IMG/VR virus record: IMGVR_UViG_3300042386_001233
Coordinates: 179,822 to 243,821 of that record
Length of the DNA: 64,000 nt
From: a virus
Reading direction: 5' to 3' (one strand)
Made by a program: the position numbers and the translations under genes. The notes under the pieces are model-generated. The model was not told the origin of the DNA, did not search any database, and worked only from the letters and a program-made list of their open reading frames with translations. Positions 7,831-15,230 of this stretch are shown piece after piece. Positions within the stretch are counted from its first letter, which is position 1, and the number at the start of each line of letters is the position of its first letter.

Positions 7831-7858
7831 ATTATACATCGTCATACTCAGCAGTCAA
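7831..7858 (-). promoter_or_regulatory. Promoter TTGACT-N16-TATAAT
   Basis: TTGACT at 7853-7858 and TATAAT at 7831-7836; spacer contains GACGAT. Serves the membrane-protein pair 7781-7399. Confidence 0.7.
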
Positions 7859-7867
7859 CTTGAATTT

Positions 7868-8077
7868 TTAGGTATTGTCCTTATAAAGACCAACGCTCAC
7901 TCCAGAATCAGCACTTTGATAATACTCTCCCTTACGATATTCTGGAAAATCAACTTCATTGACCCCAAATCCTATCCTAAGATACTCATTAGCATGAATC
8001 TCTCCCTGAAAATAATCGTCAAATACTTTCACTTGTTCGATAGTTGAATTTCTAGCCACAATAAAAACCCATCTCAT
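7868..8077 (-). CDS. Hypothetical protein, 69 aa
   Basis: Beta-rich small protein; no motif recognised. ATG forms an ATGA overlap with the stop of the ASCH-domain gene upstream. Confidence 0.65.
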   Translation of the reverse strand: MRWVFIVARNSTIEQVKVFDDYFQGEIHANEYLRIGFGVNEVDFPEYRKGEYYQSADSGVSVGLYKDNT

Positions 8078-8463
8078 GTAAATTTCTCCAAAAGGCAGTC
8101 TTTAGCGTAAATTATACCACGTTTAACTGGAGGGTCAACTGGATTTTCAAATTTATTGACAGATTTTACAACCCATCCAAACTTAGGCTTATCATCTTTC
8201 CAACCATACTCATTAGTAATATGAACACAATGTCTTTCATAATCAAAAGCCCAGTGACCTTTATTCTGATATTGAAAACAATGACTAAAAGTTATGGTTC
8301 CGATAATTCTACTCTTAAACTTAGCCGATTTCCCCGGAGTTTCAATTAGTGCCAACTCAACTCCCTCTAATCTTGTGGGGAGTCGATAGGAGCGGGTTTC
8401 GACCGTTTTCTGACCATTAATTAAAAGGGTAGACCACGGGGCTTGAATATTTAAACCAGTCAC
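8074..8463 (-). CDS. ASCH-domain (PUA-like) protein
   Basis: 129 aa. The start MTGLNIQAPWSTLLINGQKT followed by VETRSYRLP is the ASCH signature, a PUA-like fold found in RNA-binding and modified-nucleoside-handling proteins. Some ASCH proteins hydrolyse modified nucleosides or recognise modified bases; the partner here is unknown. It spans the usual domain length and has no extra domain. Confidence 0.8.
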   Translation of the reverse strand: MTGLNIQAPWSTLLINGQKTVETRSYRLPTRLEGVELALIETPGKSAKFKSRIIGTITFSHCFQYQNKGHWAFDYERHCVHITNEYGWKDDKPKFGWVVKSVNKFENPVDPPVKRGIIYAKDCLLEKFT

Positions 8464-8469
8464 GAATTA

Positions 8470-8553
8470 CTAAGCTCCAAACTGACATTTAGGACATCTT
8501 TTCCAATTACTACCACAAATTTTGCAAACCGCTCTATAAAACATAGTCATCAT
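8470..8553 (-). CDS. 27-aa zinc-knuckle peptide
   Basis: Short frame with two CxxC pairs (VCKICG and RCPKCQ) forming a minimal zinc ribbon. Its ATG overlaps the TGA of the upstream gene (ATGATG). Tiny but well placed. Confidence 0.55.
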   Translation of the reverse strand: MMTMFYRAVCKICGSNWKRCPKCQFGA

Positions 8554-9008
8554 TTATGTTCCTGATCGTATTCCTTTTGAGTCATATACGAACCATCTTT
8601 CTTCACTGTAGTAAATTGGCCCATTCCCATACATTTTTCACAAGCCGCCATATCTATTTTCGGCCCAGCAGCACCATATTCTTGAAGCAAAATCTTGTAT
8701 TTGTTCTGAACAATATCGCAATAATCGTAACCATCACCATAGGGTAGTCTAACACACTTTTCACACTTGTCAACCATAAGATGATGATTTATGAATAATG
8801 CCAAACTAGCATCCATCATGAGTTTATTAACGTCTGTTGGATATTCTCCAGAGCCTTTACATTGATTGCAAGTTATCAGTGGTGGTTCTGATAGTTTTTG
8901 TACTTTCTTTTTGTGGATAGGATTAAGAACAAAAATAGAGAATAATAACCCTATAACTGTTCCTAATACTATTATTGTTGGTTTAATATCAAAATTAGTT
9001 TCGTTCAT
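8550..9008 (-). CDS. Membrane-anchored DnaJ-type zinc-finger protein
   Basis: 152 aa. One N-terminal transmembrane helix (about residues 11-27), then CNQCKGSGEY (47) and CEKCMGMGQF (123), the CxxCxGxG repeats of the DnaJ Cys-rich domain; a further CEKC lies between. There is no J domain. Probably a membrane-tethered metal-binding or protein-interaction module; role unknown. Confidence 0.75.
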   Translation of the reverse strand: MNETNFDIKPTIIVLGTVIGLLFSIFVLNPIHKKKVQKLSEPPLITCNQCKGSGEYPTDVNKLMMDASLALFINHHLMVDKCEKCVRLPYGDGYDYCDIVQNKYKILLQEYGAAGPKIDMAACEKCMGMGQFTTVKKDGSYMTQKEYDQEHK

Positions 9009-9228
9009 AAAGAATCCTTAATATTTTACTTGCCATATGAGATATTCCCGCCTCTAATCCTTCTGAATATGTTAATTTTTTACTACCCTCAAGCACCTTC
9101 ATAAACTCTATAGTATCAAGATAAGGCCCGAATGGTTCAGCAGCCTCTTCTTTGCATAAATCTTCTATCTTTTCTATTTTAGTGATAAGATAGAGTAATT
9201 GTTTTTGAAAATCTTTAGTCGTTGTCAT
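8995..9228 (-). CDS. Hypothetical helical protein, 77 aa
   Basis: Ends with YSEGLEAGISHMASKILRIL, faintly like the DGRIVG family ending (x-G-x-x-x-A-x-x-IL). Overlaps both neighbours. Function unknown. Confidence 0.65.
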   Translation of the reverse strand: MTTTKDFQKQLLYLITKIEKIEDLCKEEAAEPFGPYLDTIEFMKVLEGSKKLTYSEGLEAGISHMASKILRILYERN

Positions 9229-9403
9229 TTTCCTTGTAGTAAATTACTACTTTGGTTCCATAATCAGTAGTTACTTTAATTTTATAAGGATCATAAGAAA
9301 CTTTTAAGTGATGACACAAATCCTCACCAGCTCTTAATACTTCTTTTAGAGTTGGGGATTGTAGATAAATATCATTATCTTTCGATATATCAAATGTTTT
9401 CAT
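9215..9403 (-). CDS. Hypothetical protein, 62 aa
   Basis: Small alpha/beta protein, no recognised family. Overlaps its neighbours by about 14 nt on both sides, within a coupled operon. Confidence 0.6.
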   Translation of the reverse strand: MKTFDISKDNDIYLQSPTLKEVLRAGEDLCHHLKVSYDPYKIKVTTDYGTKVVIYYKENDND

Positions 9404-9623
9404 TTGTGTATGCTTTCATTATCGACAAAAATTGTTCTATACTTTTTTGTGTAGTTTCTTTTGTGTCTCCATAATCTATAAATAACCATCCATTCAATTC
9501 TGACCATATAAATAATTTAGTTGGACAATCAGAAATCTTAAACAATTTACCATTATATTCTAATATACAAGATATTAGGGTATTGCCATCTATTTGAGAT
9601 CGTCTTTCGTTAATGATTCTCAT
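9390..9623 (-). CDS. Hypothetical protein, 77 aa
   Basis: Beta-rich, with LFIWSELNGWLFIDYG. The only upstream AGGA is 14 nt from ATG, so initiation may be weak or depend on the structured RNA just upstream (9645-9730). Confidence 0.6.
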   Translation of the reverse strand: MRIINERRSQIDGNTLISCILEYNGKLFKISDCPTKLFIWSELNGWLFIDYGDTKETTQKSIEQFLSIMKAYTNENI

Positions 9624-9644
9624 ACTACTTGTAATATTCCTATA

Positions 9645-9730
9645 GTTAACCCCGCCCCGCCTACTCTGTCGGCAATTAGCCTAGTTGATCTACGCACTAA
9701 GCGTAAACATTCGACGGGAACAGGGTTAAC
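9645..9730 (-). ncRNA. Structured RNA element of unknown class
   Basis: An 86-nt intergenic segment closed by a perfect 8-bp helix (GTTAACCC with GGGTTAAC). Inside, CCCGTCG can pair with CGAC and CGGG, TACGC pairs with GCGTA around a short loop, and GGC pairs with GCC, giving a multibranch fold. It is more GC-rich than its surroundings. It resembles a tRNA in size but lacks tRNA arms. Could be a leader regulator of the 9390-9623 gene, a processed RNA or a transcript end. Confidence 0.5.
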
Positions 9731-9739
9731 ATTTTTATG

Positions 9740-9958
9740 TTATTCTAGTCCTAGTTCTTGATCAAGTTGGCTCAATTTATTTAGTGCTTGTAGTCGCTGA
9801 TAGTTCAAACCCGCCGCAAATCCACATTGGAAATAATAAAAATCATTAGGAGTTCCTTCATGATCTCCCTCTAGCCATACTTCTTCTGCTAATTGTTTGG
9901 CTTGGTCATAGCCAGACTGAATACTTTCTTTTTGTTTTTGTTGCCAAGTTTTTTTCAT
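9740..9958 (-). CDS. Hypothetical protein, 72 aa
   Basis: Helical, Gln-rich (KKTWQQKQKESIQ), with FQCGFAAGLNYQRLQAL near the end. Overlaps the upstream gene by ATGA. Last gene before the structured element 9645-9730. Confidence 0.65.
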   Translation of the reverse strand: MKKTWQQKQKESIQSGYDQAKQLAEEVWLEGDHEGTPNDFYYFQCGFAAGLNYQRLQALNKLSQLDQELGLE

Positions 9959-10215
9959 TTTTTCTCCAGTTCATTTACTCTGTCTTGTAATCCTTGATAG
10001 TCAATCATGGGTTTATTACAACCCTCCAGCATATTCTGAATCTCAGTTTTCAACTCATCAACAGTTTCACACATAAATACAGGCATAGAGCGAATATAAG
10101 TAATATCCCCATTCTCGCCAACAAATACTTTTTTAATCCCAAAAACTATCTTAGGATCATAGCGAAGATGCTTATGTGTTTGTATTTCTTTGCTAATTCG
10201 GTATTCCCAGCCCAT
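9955..10215 (-). CDS. Hypothetical protein, paralog of 5244-5465
   Basis: 86 aa. Shares with the 5244-5465 protein a strand-turn-strand (VFVGENGDITY), a helix (VDELKTEIQNMLEG) and a terminal KPMID. Start overlaps the upstream stop as TAATG. Unknown function. Confidence 0.7.
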   Translation of the reverse strand: MGWEYRISKEIQTHKHLRYDPKIVFGIKKVFVGENGDITYIRSMPVFMCETVDELKTEIQNMLEGCNKPMIDYQGLQDRVNELEKK

Positions 10216-10391
10216 TATTTTGTCCTTTTAGGAGACTTTTTAGATTTCACAGTAGATTTATTTTGTTCATTTATTTCTGGAAGATTCAACTCATCGAACT
10301 GTGCTGATTTAATAGCATCTAACATCTTATTCAGATTTTGTAGTCTTGTGACCAATTCCTCCCCAACATTAATTTGTTCGTTAGAACTCAT
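10215..10391 (-). CDS. Hypothetical protein, 58 aa
   Basis: Frame from ATG 10391 filling the space between neighbours, ending in a Lys/Arg tail (KSKKSPKRTK). The helix TRLQNLNKMLDAIKSAQ precedes it. Possibly nucleic-acid associated because of the basic tail. Confidence 0.6.
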   Translation of the reverse strand: MSSNEQINVGEELVTRLQNLNKMLDAIKSAQFDELNLPEINEQNKSTVKSKKSPKRTK

Positions 10392-10415
10392 ATCATTTTT
10401 TCCAGAGTTTCTTGG

Positions 10416-10622
10416 CTATTCATGAGTCACCACAATCTTCACACCATCAAATTCATGACGATCACAAGAATCATACATTCCACATGAATATGGTTTATTG
10501 ATAACGACAAAATCAAAATTAAAATCTCCGCTCAACTTATGCTCTTTAGTCAAATGATCAAAAAGAATAGTTTGAACATCTTGGACACTGAGAACAATTT
10601 CTTTCTTGTTTTGAATTTTCAT
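10416..10622 (-). CDS. Hypothetical protein, 68 aa
   Basis: Contains KEIVLSVQDVQTILFDHL followed by beta strands; this layout occurs in several phage hypothetical proteins. Overlaps upstream gene by 4 nt. Confidence 0.65.
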   Translation of the reverse strand: MKIQNKKEIVLSVQDVQTILFDHLTKEHKLSGDFNFDFVVINKPYSCGMYDSCDRHEFDGVKIVVTHE

Positions 10623-10807
10623 AATAGATAGTATTCTTTAAGAGTTTGATATAGATTGTTGACTTGATTTTCGTCCACTCTGAGTTCAGTAGGGTCACTA
10701 CTATTATAGCTAAAAACCCTGATCAAGTAAGGTTTATTCTTCAAAAGTTCATTGTAATGAATCTCAACAATATCATATTCAAGAATCAAAGTTCTTAATA
10801 GAGTCAT
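10619..10807 (-). CDS. Hypothetical protein, 62 aa
   Basis: No motif recognised. Overlaps the upstream gene by 29 nt. Confidence 0.6.
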   Translation of the reverse strand: MTLLRTLILEYDIVEIHYNELLKNKPYLIRVFSYNSSDPTELRVDENQVNNLYQTLKEYYLL

Positions 10808-11018
10808 TATTATTTTTACTTAAATTCCTAAGACACTCACTATCTTGTTTCATAATCTCTCTAGCAATTTCCATTTGCTTGTTATTATTTGTTCTTTCTA
10901 ATAGATTGCGTAGGGGCATCATCTTGACAAAATCTCTGTCGAGGACGGGTAACGACAAACACCACTCAATCGCCTCAATTTCTTCGTTAGTCAAAGTTAT
11001 TGGTTCTTGTTTAGTCAT
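10779..11018 (-). CDS. Hypothetical protein, 79 aa
   Basis: Begins ITLTNEEIEAIEWCLSL, a pattern seen in small phage proteins of unknown function; helical throughout. First gene of its operon, behind the promoter 11088-11116 and a leader with a GATAA/TTATC hairpin. Confidence 0.65.
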   Translation of the reverse strand: MTKQEPITLTNEEIEAIEWCLSLPVLDRDFVKMMPLRNLLERTNNNKQMEIAREIMKQDSECLRNLSKNNNDSIKNFDS

Positions 11019-11087
11019 AATATATGAGCATTTGTGTGTGTTTTATGATATCAAGTGATAATATGTTATCGTTTGCAAGACAAAGTG

Positions 11088-11116
11088 AGTATACCATAGG
11101 TATCGGATGTTGTCAA
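11088..11116 (-). promoter_or_regulatory. Class A promoter TTGACA-N17-TATACT
   Basis: TTGACA at 11111-11116 and TATACT at 11088-11093; spacer contains TCCGATACC. The leader carries GATAA-CATA-TTATC and further AT-rich dyads. Confidence 0.75.
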
Positions 11117-11316
11117 GACTCACTTGAATCAAAATCTAATAGGTCGGGGTTAATAAGGTCAATCATATAGTCTTTTGTAGCAGCCAACATAATTTCATCA
11201 CCCACATCAACTAGAAGATCACTAAGATCAGATATAATTAGATCAACCAGATTATGAACTGCCGCAAAATCATTACGATCAAGATTTTTCAGTTCTTTTT
11301 TTATATTAATTTGCAC
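11113..11316 (-). CDS. Hypothetical acidic protein, 67 aa
   Basis: Asp and Leu rich helices (LVDLIISDLSDLLVDVGDE). No known family. Stop lies at the promoter for the next operon. Confidence 0.6.
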   Translation of the reverse strand: MQINIKKELKNLDRNDFAAVHNLVDLIISDLSDLLVDVGDEIMLAATKDYMIDLINPDLLDFDSSES

Positions 11317-11507
11317 TAAAACATCCTTTTAATTTCTAGTGGCTTATTTTCGATAATCTCAATAAGAACATTAGTAGATTGATTCACAGCATAAATGAAG
11401 GATGCCATAGCAGGGTCATCGACTTTGTGTTTGGCAAATACTCTACATAGTTCTTTCATCTCTTTTAGTAAAGTAAGACAATCCTCTTTATTATCTTCAC
11501 TAGTCAT
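11316..11507 (-). CDS. Hypothetical protein, 63 aa
   Basis: ATG 11507 (MTSEDNKEDC) overlaps the stop of the upstream membrane peptide as TAATG; the longer frame is a shadow of that peptide. Helical. Confidence 0.6.
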   Translation of the reverse strand: MTSEDNKEDCLTLLKEMKELCRVFAKHKVDDPAMASFIYAVNQSTNVLIEIIENKPLEIKRMF

Positions 11508-11596
11508 TAAAACAACTCCCCATATCCATTCCACCAATCATAAATTCGTATACAAGCCATATATCCTAGTATACCAAATAATACAAGTCCAGCCAT
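11507..11596 (-). CDS. 29-aa membrane peptide
   Basis: One hydrophobic helix (AGLVLFGILGYMACI) followed by YDWWNGYGELF. Coupled on both sides by TAATG overlaps, which supports it being a real gene despite its size. Confidence 0.55.
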   Translation of the reverse strand: MAGLVLFGILGYMACIRIYDWWNGYGELF

Positions 11597-11805
11597 TATT
11601 TATTCTCCTTGTCTCTCCACAAAGGATAATCATTTTCATTTTTAGCCAATTTGTTCGCTAAATTCACTATCTCTCTTTCGCTCCAACCGCTAAAATGCCC
11701 TCTCATATGTATTTGGGTCAATTCATTACTACGAGTATTCTCATAATATTTCTGGACTGCTTCTATCCAAGCTTTAGTTGCTAGTTGTAGCGGATTTTCG
11801 GTCAT
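11596..11805 (-). CDS. Hypothetical protein, 69 aa
   Basis: Helical, with SGWSEREIVNLANKL, a possible helix-turn-helix-like segment. Overlaps upstream gene as TAATG. Confidence 0.65.
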   Translation of the reverse strand: MTENPLQLATKAWIEAVQKYYENTRSNELTQIHMRGHFSGWSEREIVNLANKLAKNENDYPLWRDKENK

Positions 11806-11945
11806 TATTTATTCTCCAAAACTTCTTTCAAAAGATTAACAGCAGTCTCAAGCCACAAATCATAATCAGCCATATTAAAATCATTCTCAGTATTATCATA
11901 ATCTACAATAAAGTTCCTGATATTACTTTTCAGTTTATCGTTCAT
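11805..11945 (-). CDS. Hypothetical protein, 46 aa
   Basis: First gene behind the promoter at 12022-12050. Acidic and Asn rich (DYDNTENDFNMADYD). Function unknown. Confidence 0.55.
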   Translation of the reverse strand: MNDKLKSNIRNFIVDYDNTENDFNMADYDLWLETAVNLLKEVLENK

Positions 11946-12021
11946 GGGTTGTCCTCCAAATTAGGTGTATTATATGATGTTGAGGGTGTGGTCAGACACT
12001 TTTGACACTACAATACAAACG

Positions 12022-12050
12022 ATTATACTCGACGCCCAAGCTGTTGTCAA
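12022..12050 (-). promoter_or_regulatory. Promoter TTGACA-N17-TATAAT
   Basis: TTGACA at 12045-12050, TATAAT at 12022-12027. Lies back to back with the plus-strand HNH gene at 12095. Confidence 0.75.
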
Positions 12051-12094
12051 CTGACCTTGACTCTGCTTGGGTTGTTGTTTTAATAGGCTAATTT

Positions 12095-12784
12095 ATGGAC
12101 ACTAAATTTTGTAATAAATGTAAAGAAGAAAAACCTTTTACTTGTTTTCATAAGAAAAAAAGGCCGAATAATGAAAATGGATTAGCTCATGCCTGTAAAA
12201 TATGTTTAAACAAATACTACAAAGAATATCACTTAAATAACAAAGAAAAAAGAAAGGAAAAATCTAAAACATGGTATTTGAATAATAAAGACAAGTTAAT
12301 AGAAATGAATAAAACATATCATTCAAATAATAGAGACAAAAGATTACAAAAACAGAAAGAATACTACTTAATTAATAGAGAAAAAATTATTGAACAAAAT
12401 AAAATTTATGCCACAAATAATAGAGACAAAATTAATAAAAGGACTATTGAGAATTGTCGTAAAAACCCATTGCTTAAATTAAAGAAATCACTCAGAGGTA
12501 GATTGTATCAAGCCTTAGCTCATGGACTAAAATCTGAGTCGTCTATTGAATTGGTAGGATGTTCTATTGAGAAATTAAAACTGCATTTAGAGTCTCAATT
12601 TAAAGAAGGTATGAGTTGGGAAAACTGGTCATTTAAAGGATGGCACGTTGACCATATTCGCCCAATATCATCTTTCGATTTCTCTGATCCTGAGCAAGTT
12701 AAACAATGCTTCAATTACTCAAATCTTCAGCCATTATGGGCCAAAGATAATTTGTTAAAAGGAAGCAAATTCATTTCTGATTGA
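12095..12784 (+). CDS. Free-standing HNH homing endonuclease-like protein
   Basis: 229 aa, on the strand opposite to all neighbours. N-terminal zinc knuckle (CNKCKEEKPFTCFHK, then CKICLNKY). About five ~17-residue Lys/Asn-rich repeats of the form YYLiNrekiieqNK follow (residues 40-110). The C-terminus has the HNH core: WHVDHIRPISSF near residue 188 and NLQPLWAKDNLLKGSK near 212. Such genes cut intron-less alleles and spread by gene conversion. A TTGACT/TTTAAT promoter may lie just upstream. Confidence 0.85.
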   Translation: MDTKFCNKCKEEKPFTCFHKKKRPNNENGLAHACKICLNKYYKEYHLNNKEKRKEKSKTWYLNNKDKLIEMNKTYHSNNRDKRLQKQKEYYLINREKIIEQNKIYATNNRDKINKRTIENCRKNPLLKLKKSLRGRLYQALAHGLKSESSIELVGCSIEKLKLHLESQFKEGMSWENWSFKGWHVDHIRPISSFDFSDPEQVKQCFNYSNLQPLWAKDNLLKGSKFISD

Positions 12785-12802
12785 TTTGTTTTTGATTTGG
12801 GT

Positions 12803-12988
12803 TTACTTACCACTAAAAGCTATTTGATTACTCCCTTTACGGGCATTAATCCCACAGATATGACGTAGCATAATGTGAGCATTATTGATTTCAAAGCCCG
12901 GTTTGTCCTTCTTTTGGTCAATATAATATTGGATCATAGAGGCTAAAAGATCTAGTTCACTGTTGGTTAATTGAATCTGTTTATACAT
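12803..12988 (-). CDS. Hypothetical protein, 61 aa
   Basis: Helical protein (LTNSELDLLASMIQYYID); pattern typical of small phage proteins of unknown role. Own promoter at 13046-13074. Confidence 0.65.
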   Translation of the reverse strand: MYKQIQLTNSELDLLASMIQYYIDQKKDKPGFEINNAHIMLRHICGINARKGSNQIAFSGK

Positions 12989-13045
12989 CCTAAAACCTCA
13001 AATTTCCCCTGCATTATTACTTTTACTACCCGTATCCACCATAGC

Positions 13046-13074
13046 AGTATATCACAAAGAATCGCTTTCGTCAA
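13046..13074 (-). promoter_or_regulatory. Promoter TTGACG-N17-TATACT
   Basis: TTGACG at 13069-13074 and TATACT at 13046-13051; spacer contains GCGATT. A plus-strand TTGACA-N17-TACAAT pair follows at 13092-13120 with no gene behind it except a TTATCCC/GGGATAA dyad. Confidence 0.65.
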
Positions 13075-13216
13075 GTATCGACATAGGGGGCTTGACAACT
13101 TTATTCAAATCCTGTACAATTAGCCTGTTATCCCACAAATTTCACCACGGGATAAGATAATAAGTGGATTTTAATACTTTTAGCCGATAAATAGGTGATA
13201 TTAGCTAAGAACAACC

Positions 13217-13393
13217 TCACTTGAGCGTACTCTGGGATTGTTCAGATGTATAAGTTGATGATTGTTGGGGTACTGATAATGATTTTGTAAGATAATAATG
13301 TACAGAAACCATAGAAACTATAGTAACTAGAGCCACAAAAACTAGATTCTTAATGAAAGGAACGTGAAATTCTTCAAATTTTGATTTACTCAT
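13217..13393 (-). CDS. Small membrane protein, 58 aa
   Basis: One transmembrane helix (about residues 16-34, NLVFVALVTIVSMVSV) and a Ser/Thr/Gln-rich outer tail. Overlaps the next upstream membrane-protein gene by 8 nt. Part of a run of four tiny membrane proteins. Confidence 0.6.
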   Translation of the reverse strand: MSKSKFEEFHVPFIKNLVFVALVTIVSMVSVHYYLTKSLSVPQQSSTYTSEQSQSTLK

Positions 13394-13508
13394 AATTATC
13401 GTCCTTATTGAAAAGATACTCTAAATAGTCTATCAAAAACGAATGAATTGTGATGCAGGCAAGAATTATCCATGCTCCGTGTAAAATAAGGGGATCATTC
13501 TCAATCAT
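13386..13508 (-). CDS. Small membrane protein, 40 aa
   Basis: Hydrophobic helix HGAWIILACITIHSFLI flanked by acidic ends. Overlaps both neighbouring membrane-peptide genes. Role unknown. Confidence 0.55.
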   Translation of the reverse strand: MIENDPLILHGAWIILACITIHSFLIDYLEYLFNKDDNYE

Positions 13509-13647
13509 TTAAAGCTCTCAGTATTCTGTAAAAGATGGCCGATAGGGCTAAGAGTAGTATGAGGATTATGAATATTCTGGTAGGATCATCATGAATGAAT
13601 GTGGGGCAAATTGGTCTTTTAACAATATTAGTTACCTGAGCTATCAT
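13501..13647 (-). CDS. Small membrane protein, 48 aa
   Basis: Start set at ATG 13647 (MIAQVTNIVKRP); hydrophobic helix IFIILILLLALSAIFY near the C-terminus. Overlaps its neighbours, so coupled. Confidence 0.55.
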   Translation of the reverse strand: MIAQVTNIVKRPICPTFIHDDPTRIFIILILLLALSAIFYRILRALND

Positions 13648-13762
13648 TGTCGTCTTTCCTTGATAGATAGGAGACAAAATATAAACTCCCAAAATATACT
13701 GCTGATTCTACTAGGATCAAGGATATCATAAAGAATCCTAAGATACGGAATATCTCATTCAT
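13628..13762 (-). CDS. Small membrane protein, 44 aa
   Basis: One helix (ILGFFMISLILVESAVYFG) and a charged tail ending KDDNDSSGN. ATG at 13762 overlaps the stop of the Lys/Cys-rich gene upstream. Confidence 0.55.
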   Translation of the reverse strand: MNEIFRILGFFMISLILVESAVYFGSLYFVSYLSRKDDNDSSGN

Positions 13763-13922
13763 AACCAAAAACTTTCTTAATTAAGCCCAGAAAATATTCT
13801 GATTTAGTTTCAGTCTTTGGTTCAACCTGCTCAATTTTGTCACAACTTTTCGGAGCACAATTCTTTTTACAAACTTTCTTAGAGCAGGCTTTCTTTTTAG
13901 GACTAGATTTCTTTTTTGCCAT
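13755..13922 (-). CDS. Lys/Cys-rich basic protein, 55 aa
   Basis: ATG at 13922 (MAKKKSSPKKKACSKK); the longer frame runs through an R2 repeat and is not believed. Basic half with four spaced Cys (ACSKKVCKKNCAPKSC), then an acidic linker. Possibly DNA or metal binding; unknown. Confidence 0.6.
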   Translation of the reverse strand: MAKKKSSPKKKACSKKVCKKNCAPKSCDKIEQVEPKTETKSEYFLGLIKKVFGYE

Positions 13923-13932
13923 AGTACAAATC

Positions 13933-13980
13933 CTCGCTGACTGTTTCCATAAATTCCAAATCGGAAGTTTTAGGTGAGAC
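13933..13980 (-). repeat. R2 intergenic repeat, copy 1
   Basis: Member of a seven-copy, constant-length repeat with plus-strand core TCGCTGACT and AAATCsG...TTAGgtGAGAC. This copy lies in the 5' leader of the 13755-13922 gene, downstream of its promoter. Confidence 0.7.
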
Positions 13981-14004
13981 ACATAAGCTATATATCTCAA
14001 GAGT

Positions 14005-14033
14005 ATTATAAAGAGGCCAGACTACTCTATCAA
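14005..14033 (-). promoter_or_regulatory. Promoter TTGATA-N17-TATAAT
   Basis: TTGATA at 14028-14033 and TATAAT at 14005-14010. Drives the Lys/Cys-rich protein and the membrane-peptide run; R2 copy 1 is in its leader. Confidence 0.7.
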
Positions 14034-14036
14034 GAT

Positions 14037-14225
14037 TTATTCAGTCTTAAATTCCAACTTGGGTATCAGACTATCAGTATCAGCGGACACTTTCTTAATG
14101 TCGATAACTATTAGAGTATCAGACATGTCAGGACTATTTTGTTGATATTTTAGTATGGCCTGATGAATCTTTTGACAAATATGCTCACAATTCATCTGAG
14201 ATTCTATTTTAATGGTTGTTATCAT
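14037..14225 (-). CDS. Hypothetical protein, 62 aa
   Basis: Alpha/beta small protein (ITTIKIESQMNCEHICQKI), no family recognised. R2 copy 2 lies 8 nt before its ATG, and tRNA-Gly precedes that. Confidence 0.6.
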   Translation of the reverse strand: MITTIKIESQMNCEHICQKIHQAILKYQQNSPDMSDTLIVIDIKKVSADTDSLIPKLEFKTE

Positions 14226-14232
14226 ACTAAAG

Positions 14233-14280
14233 TTCGCTGACTATATCCATAAAATCCAAACCGACTTTATTAGCTGATAC
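14233..14280 (-). repeat. R2 intergenic repeat, copy 2
   Basis: Core TTCGCTGACTAT is intact; the inner AATCC/GGATT hairpin is lost in this copy. Sits between tRNA-Gly and the 14037-14225 gene with no promoter in between, so it is intercistronic. Confidence 0.65.
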
Positions 14281-14295
14281 AATTGAGACTATTAA

Positions 14296-14369
14296 AAGCA
14301 AGAGAAGAGACTCGAACTCTCAACATTCAGGTTGGAAACCTAACGCTCTACCATTGAGCTACTCTTGCC
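14296..14369 (-). tRNA. tRNA-Gly (anticodon TCC)
   Basis: All four arms pair; anticodon loop TTTCCAA on stem TTAGG/CCTGA, T loop TTCGAGT. CCA is not encoded. Reads GGA codons. Confidence 0.9.
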
Positions 14370-14377
14370 TGAAGATA

Positions 14378-14722
14378 TTATCTCCAAGACCTTACTCTAT
14401 ACCATTTACCATTCTTACCTTGTGCTGACGCATCTCCTGTTAGTCTCATATTGTTACCTGGAGTACAAGTGTTACAATTGGGAGACGAACCATAACCAAC
14501 TCCTTCAAAGCTACCAATAACACCCCACACATGACCAGTAATGTTATTAGCTGCCATATGATTAGCTTCGGCCTGACAACGTTCCTGATCATTATTTCCA
14601 ACATAGTTTTTTGTATAACTTTCTACCCGATAAGTTGGCTGACTATAATACTTTGGTCGAGCCGCCTCTGCGGTAAAAGTAGTGACAAAAACTAGAGCAA
14701 TTGCAATCATAAAAATCTTCAT
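14378..14722 (-). CDS. Secreted small protein, planctomycete style
   Basis: 114 aa with a clear signal peptide (MKIFMIAIALVFVTTFTAEA, cleavage before ARP). The mature part has AEANHMAANNITGHVWG and SFEGVGYG followed by CNTCTPG, resembling small exported proteins of unknown function that I associate with planctomycetes. Probably exported from the host or virion associated; likely acquired from the host. Ends beside tRNA-Gly. Confidence 0.7.
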   Translation of the reverse strand: MKIFMIAIALVFVTTFTAEAARPKYYSQPTYRVESYTKNYVGNNDQERCQAEANHMAANNITGHVWGVIGSFEGVGYGSSPNCNTCTPGNNMRLTGDASAQGKNGKWYRVRSWR

Positions 14723-14757
14723 AAGTTCCTCCGTGAAAGTAATAAGTCTATTTAAGA

Positions 14758-14785
14758 AAAGACCCCCGAGTTTATTCGGGGGAAT
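14758..14785 (-). terminator. Rho-independent terminator
   Basis: Minus-strand hairpin CCCCCGA-ATAAA-CTCGGGGG followed by TCTTTTCTT. Downstream of the 14849-15064 gene. Confidence 0.8.
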
Positions 14786-14848
14786 TCTCTAATGATCTAT
14801 AATCAAACAAATCTGTCCTATGATCCTTTTGATTATCGACCATGAATA

Positions 14849-15064
14849 TTAACGAACAACACTGCGAACGCGAGCTACAGTTCTTCGACCAACATTACGG
14901 GTAGCCTCAACTGTTCGGCGTGTTACTTCTACTGGGACTGAAATAACTTCCCTAGTAACATTGACAACTCGACTTCGTAGTGTACAATTGCCACTAGCAC
15001 ACTCACCAGCATAGGTTGACGAACCAAGAACCATAAGAGCAAACACAAGAACAAACTTAATCAT
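14849..15064 (-). CDS. Secreted basic Val/Arg-rich protein, 71 aa
   Basis: ATG 15064 has AGGAG at ideal spacing. Signal peptide MIKFVLVFALMVLGSSTYA, then a CASGNC pair and a long Arg/Val tail (RRTVEATRNVGRRTVARVR). The signal peptide, Cys pair and basic tail are common in short exported planctomycete proteins. Role unknown. Confidence 0.7.
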   Translation of the reverse strand: MIKFVLVFALMVLGSSTYAGECASGNCTLRSRVVNVTREVISVPVEVTRRTVEATRNVGRRTVARVRSVVR

Positions 15065-15181
15065 AAACTTTCTCCTGTTGAAGTAATGTCGCGTCCCTGC
15101 GACTGTCATTTATGTTATAGTAAGTTCGGGGGATATGTGGTCAAGTTGCAGCCTATTACCATTTTTTAACTGACCCTCTAA

Positions 15182-15230
15182 TCTCGCTGACTATCACCAA
15201 CAAAACCAAATCCGGAGGATTAGCCGAGAC
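15182..15230 (-). repeat. R2 intergenic repeat, copy 3
   Basis: Intact core with outer TCTCG/CGAGA arms and inner AATCC/GGATT hairpin. Preceded on the plus strand by TTTTTTAACTGACCC, also found next to copy 4. Lies upstream of the promoter for 15064. Confidence 0.75.
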
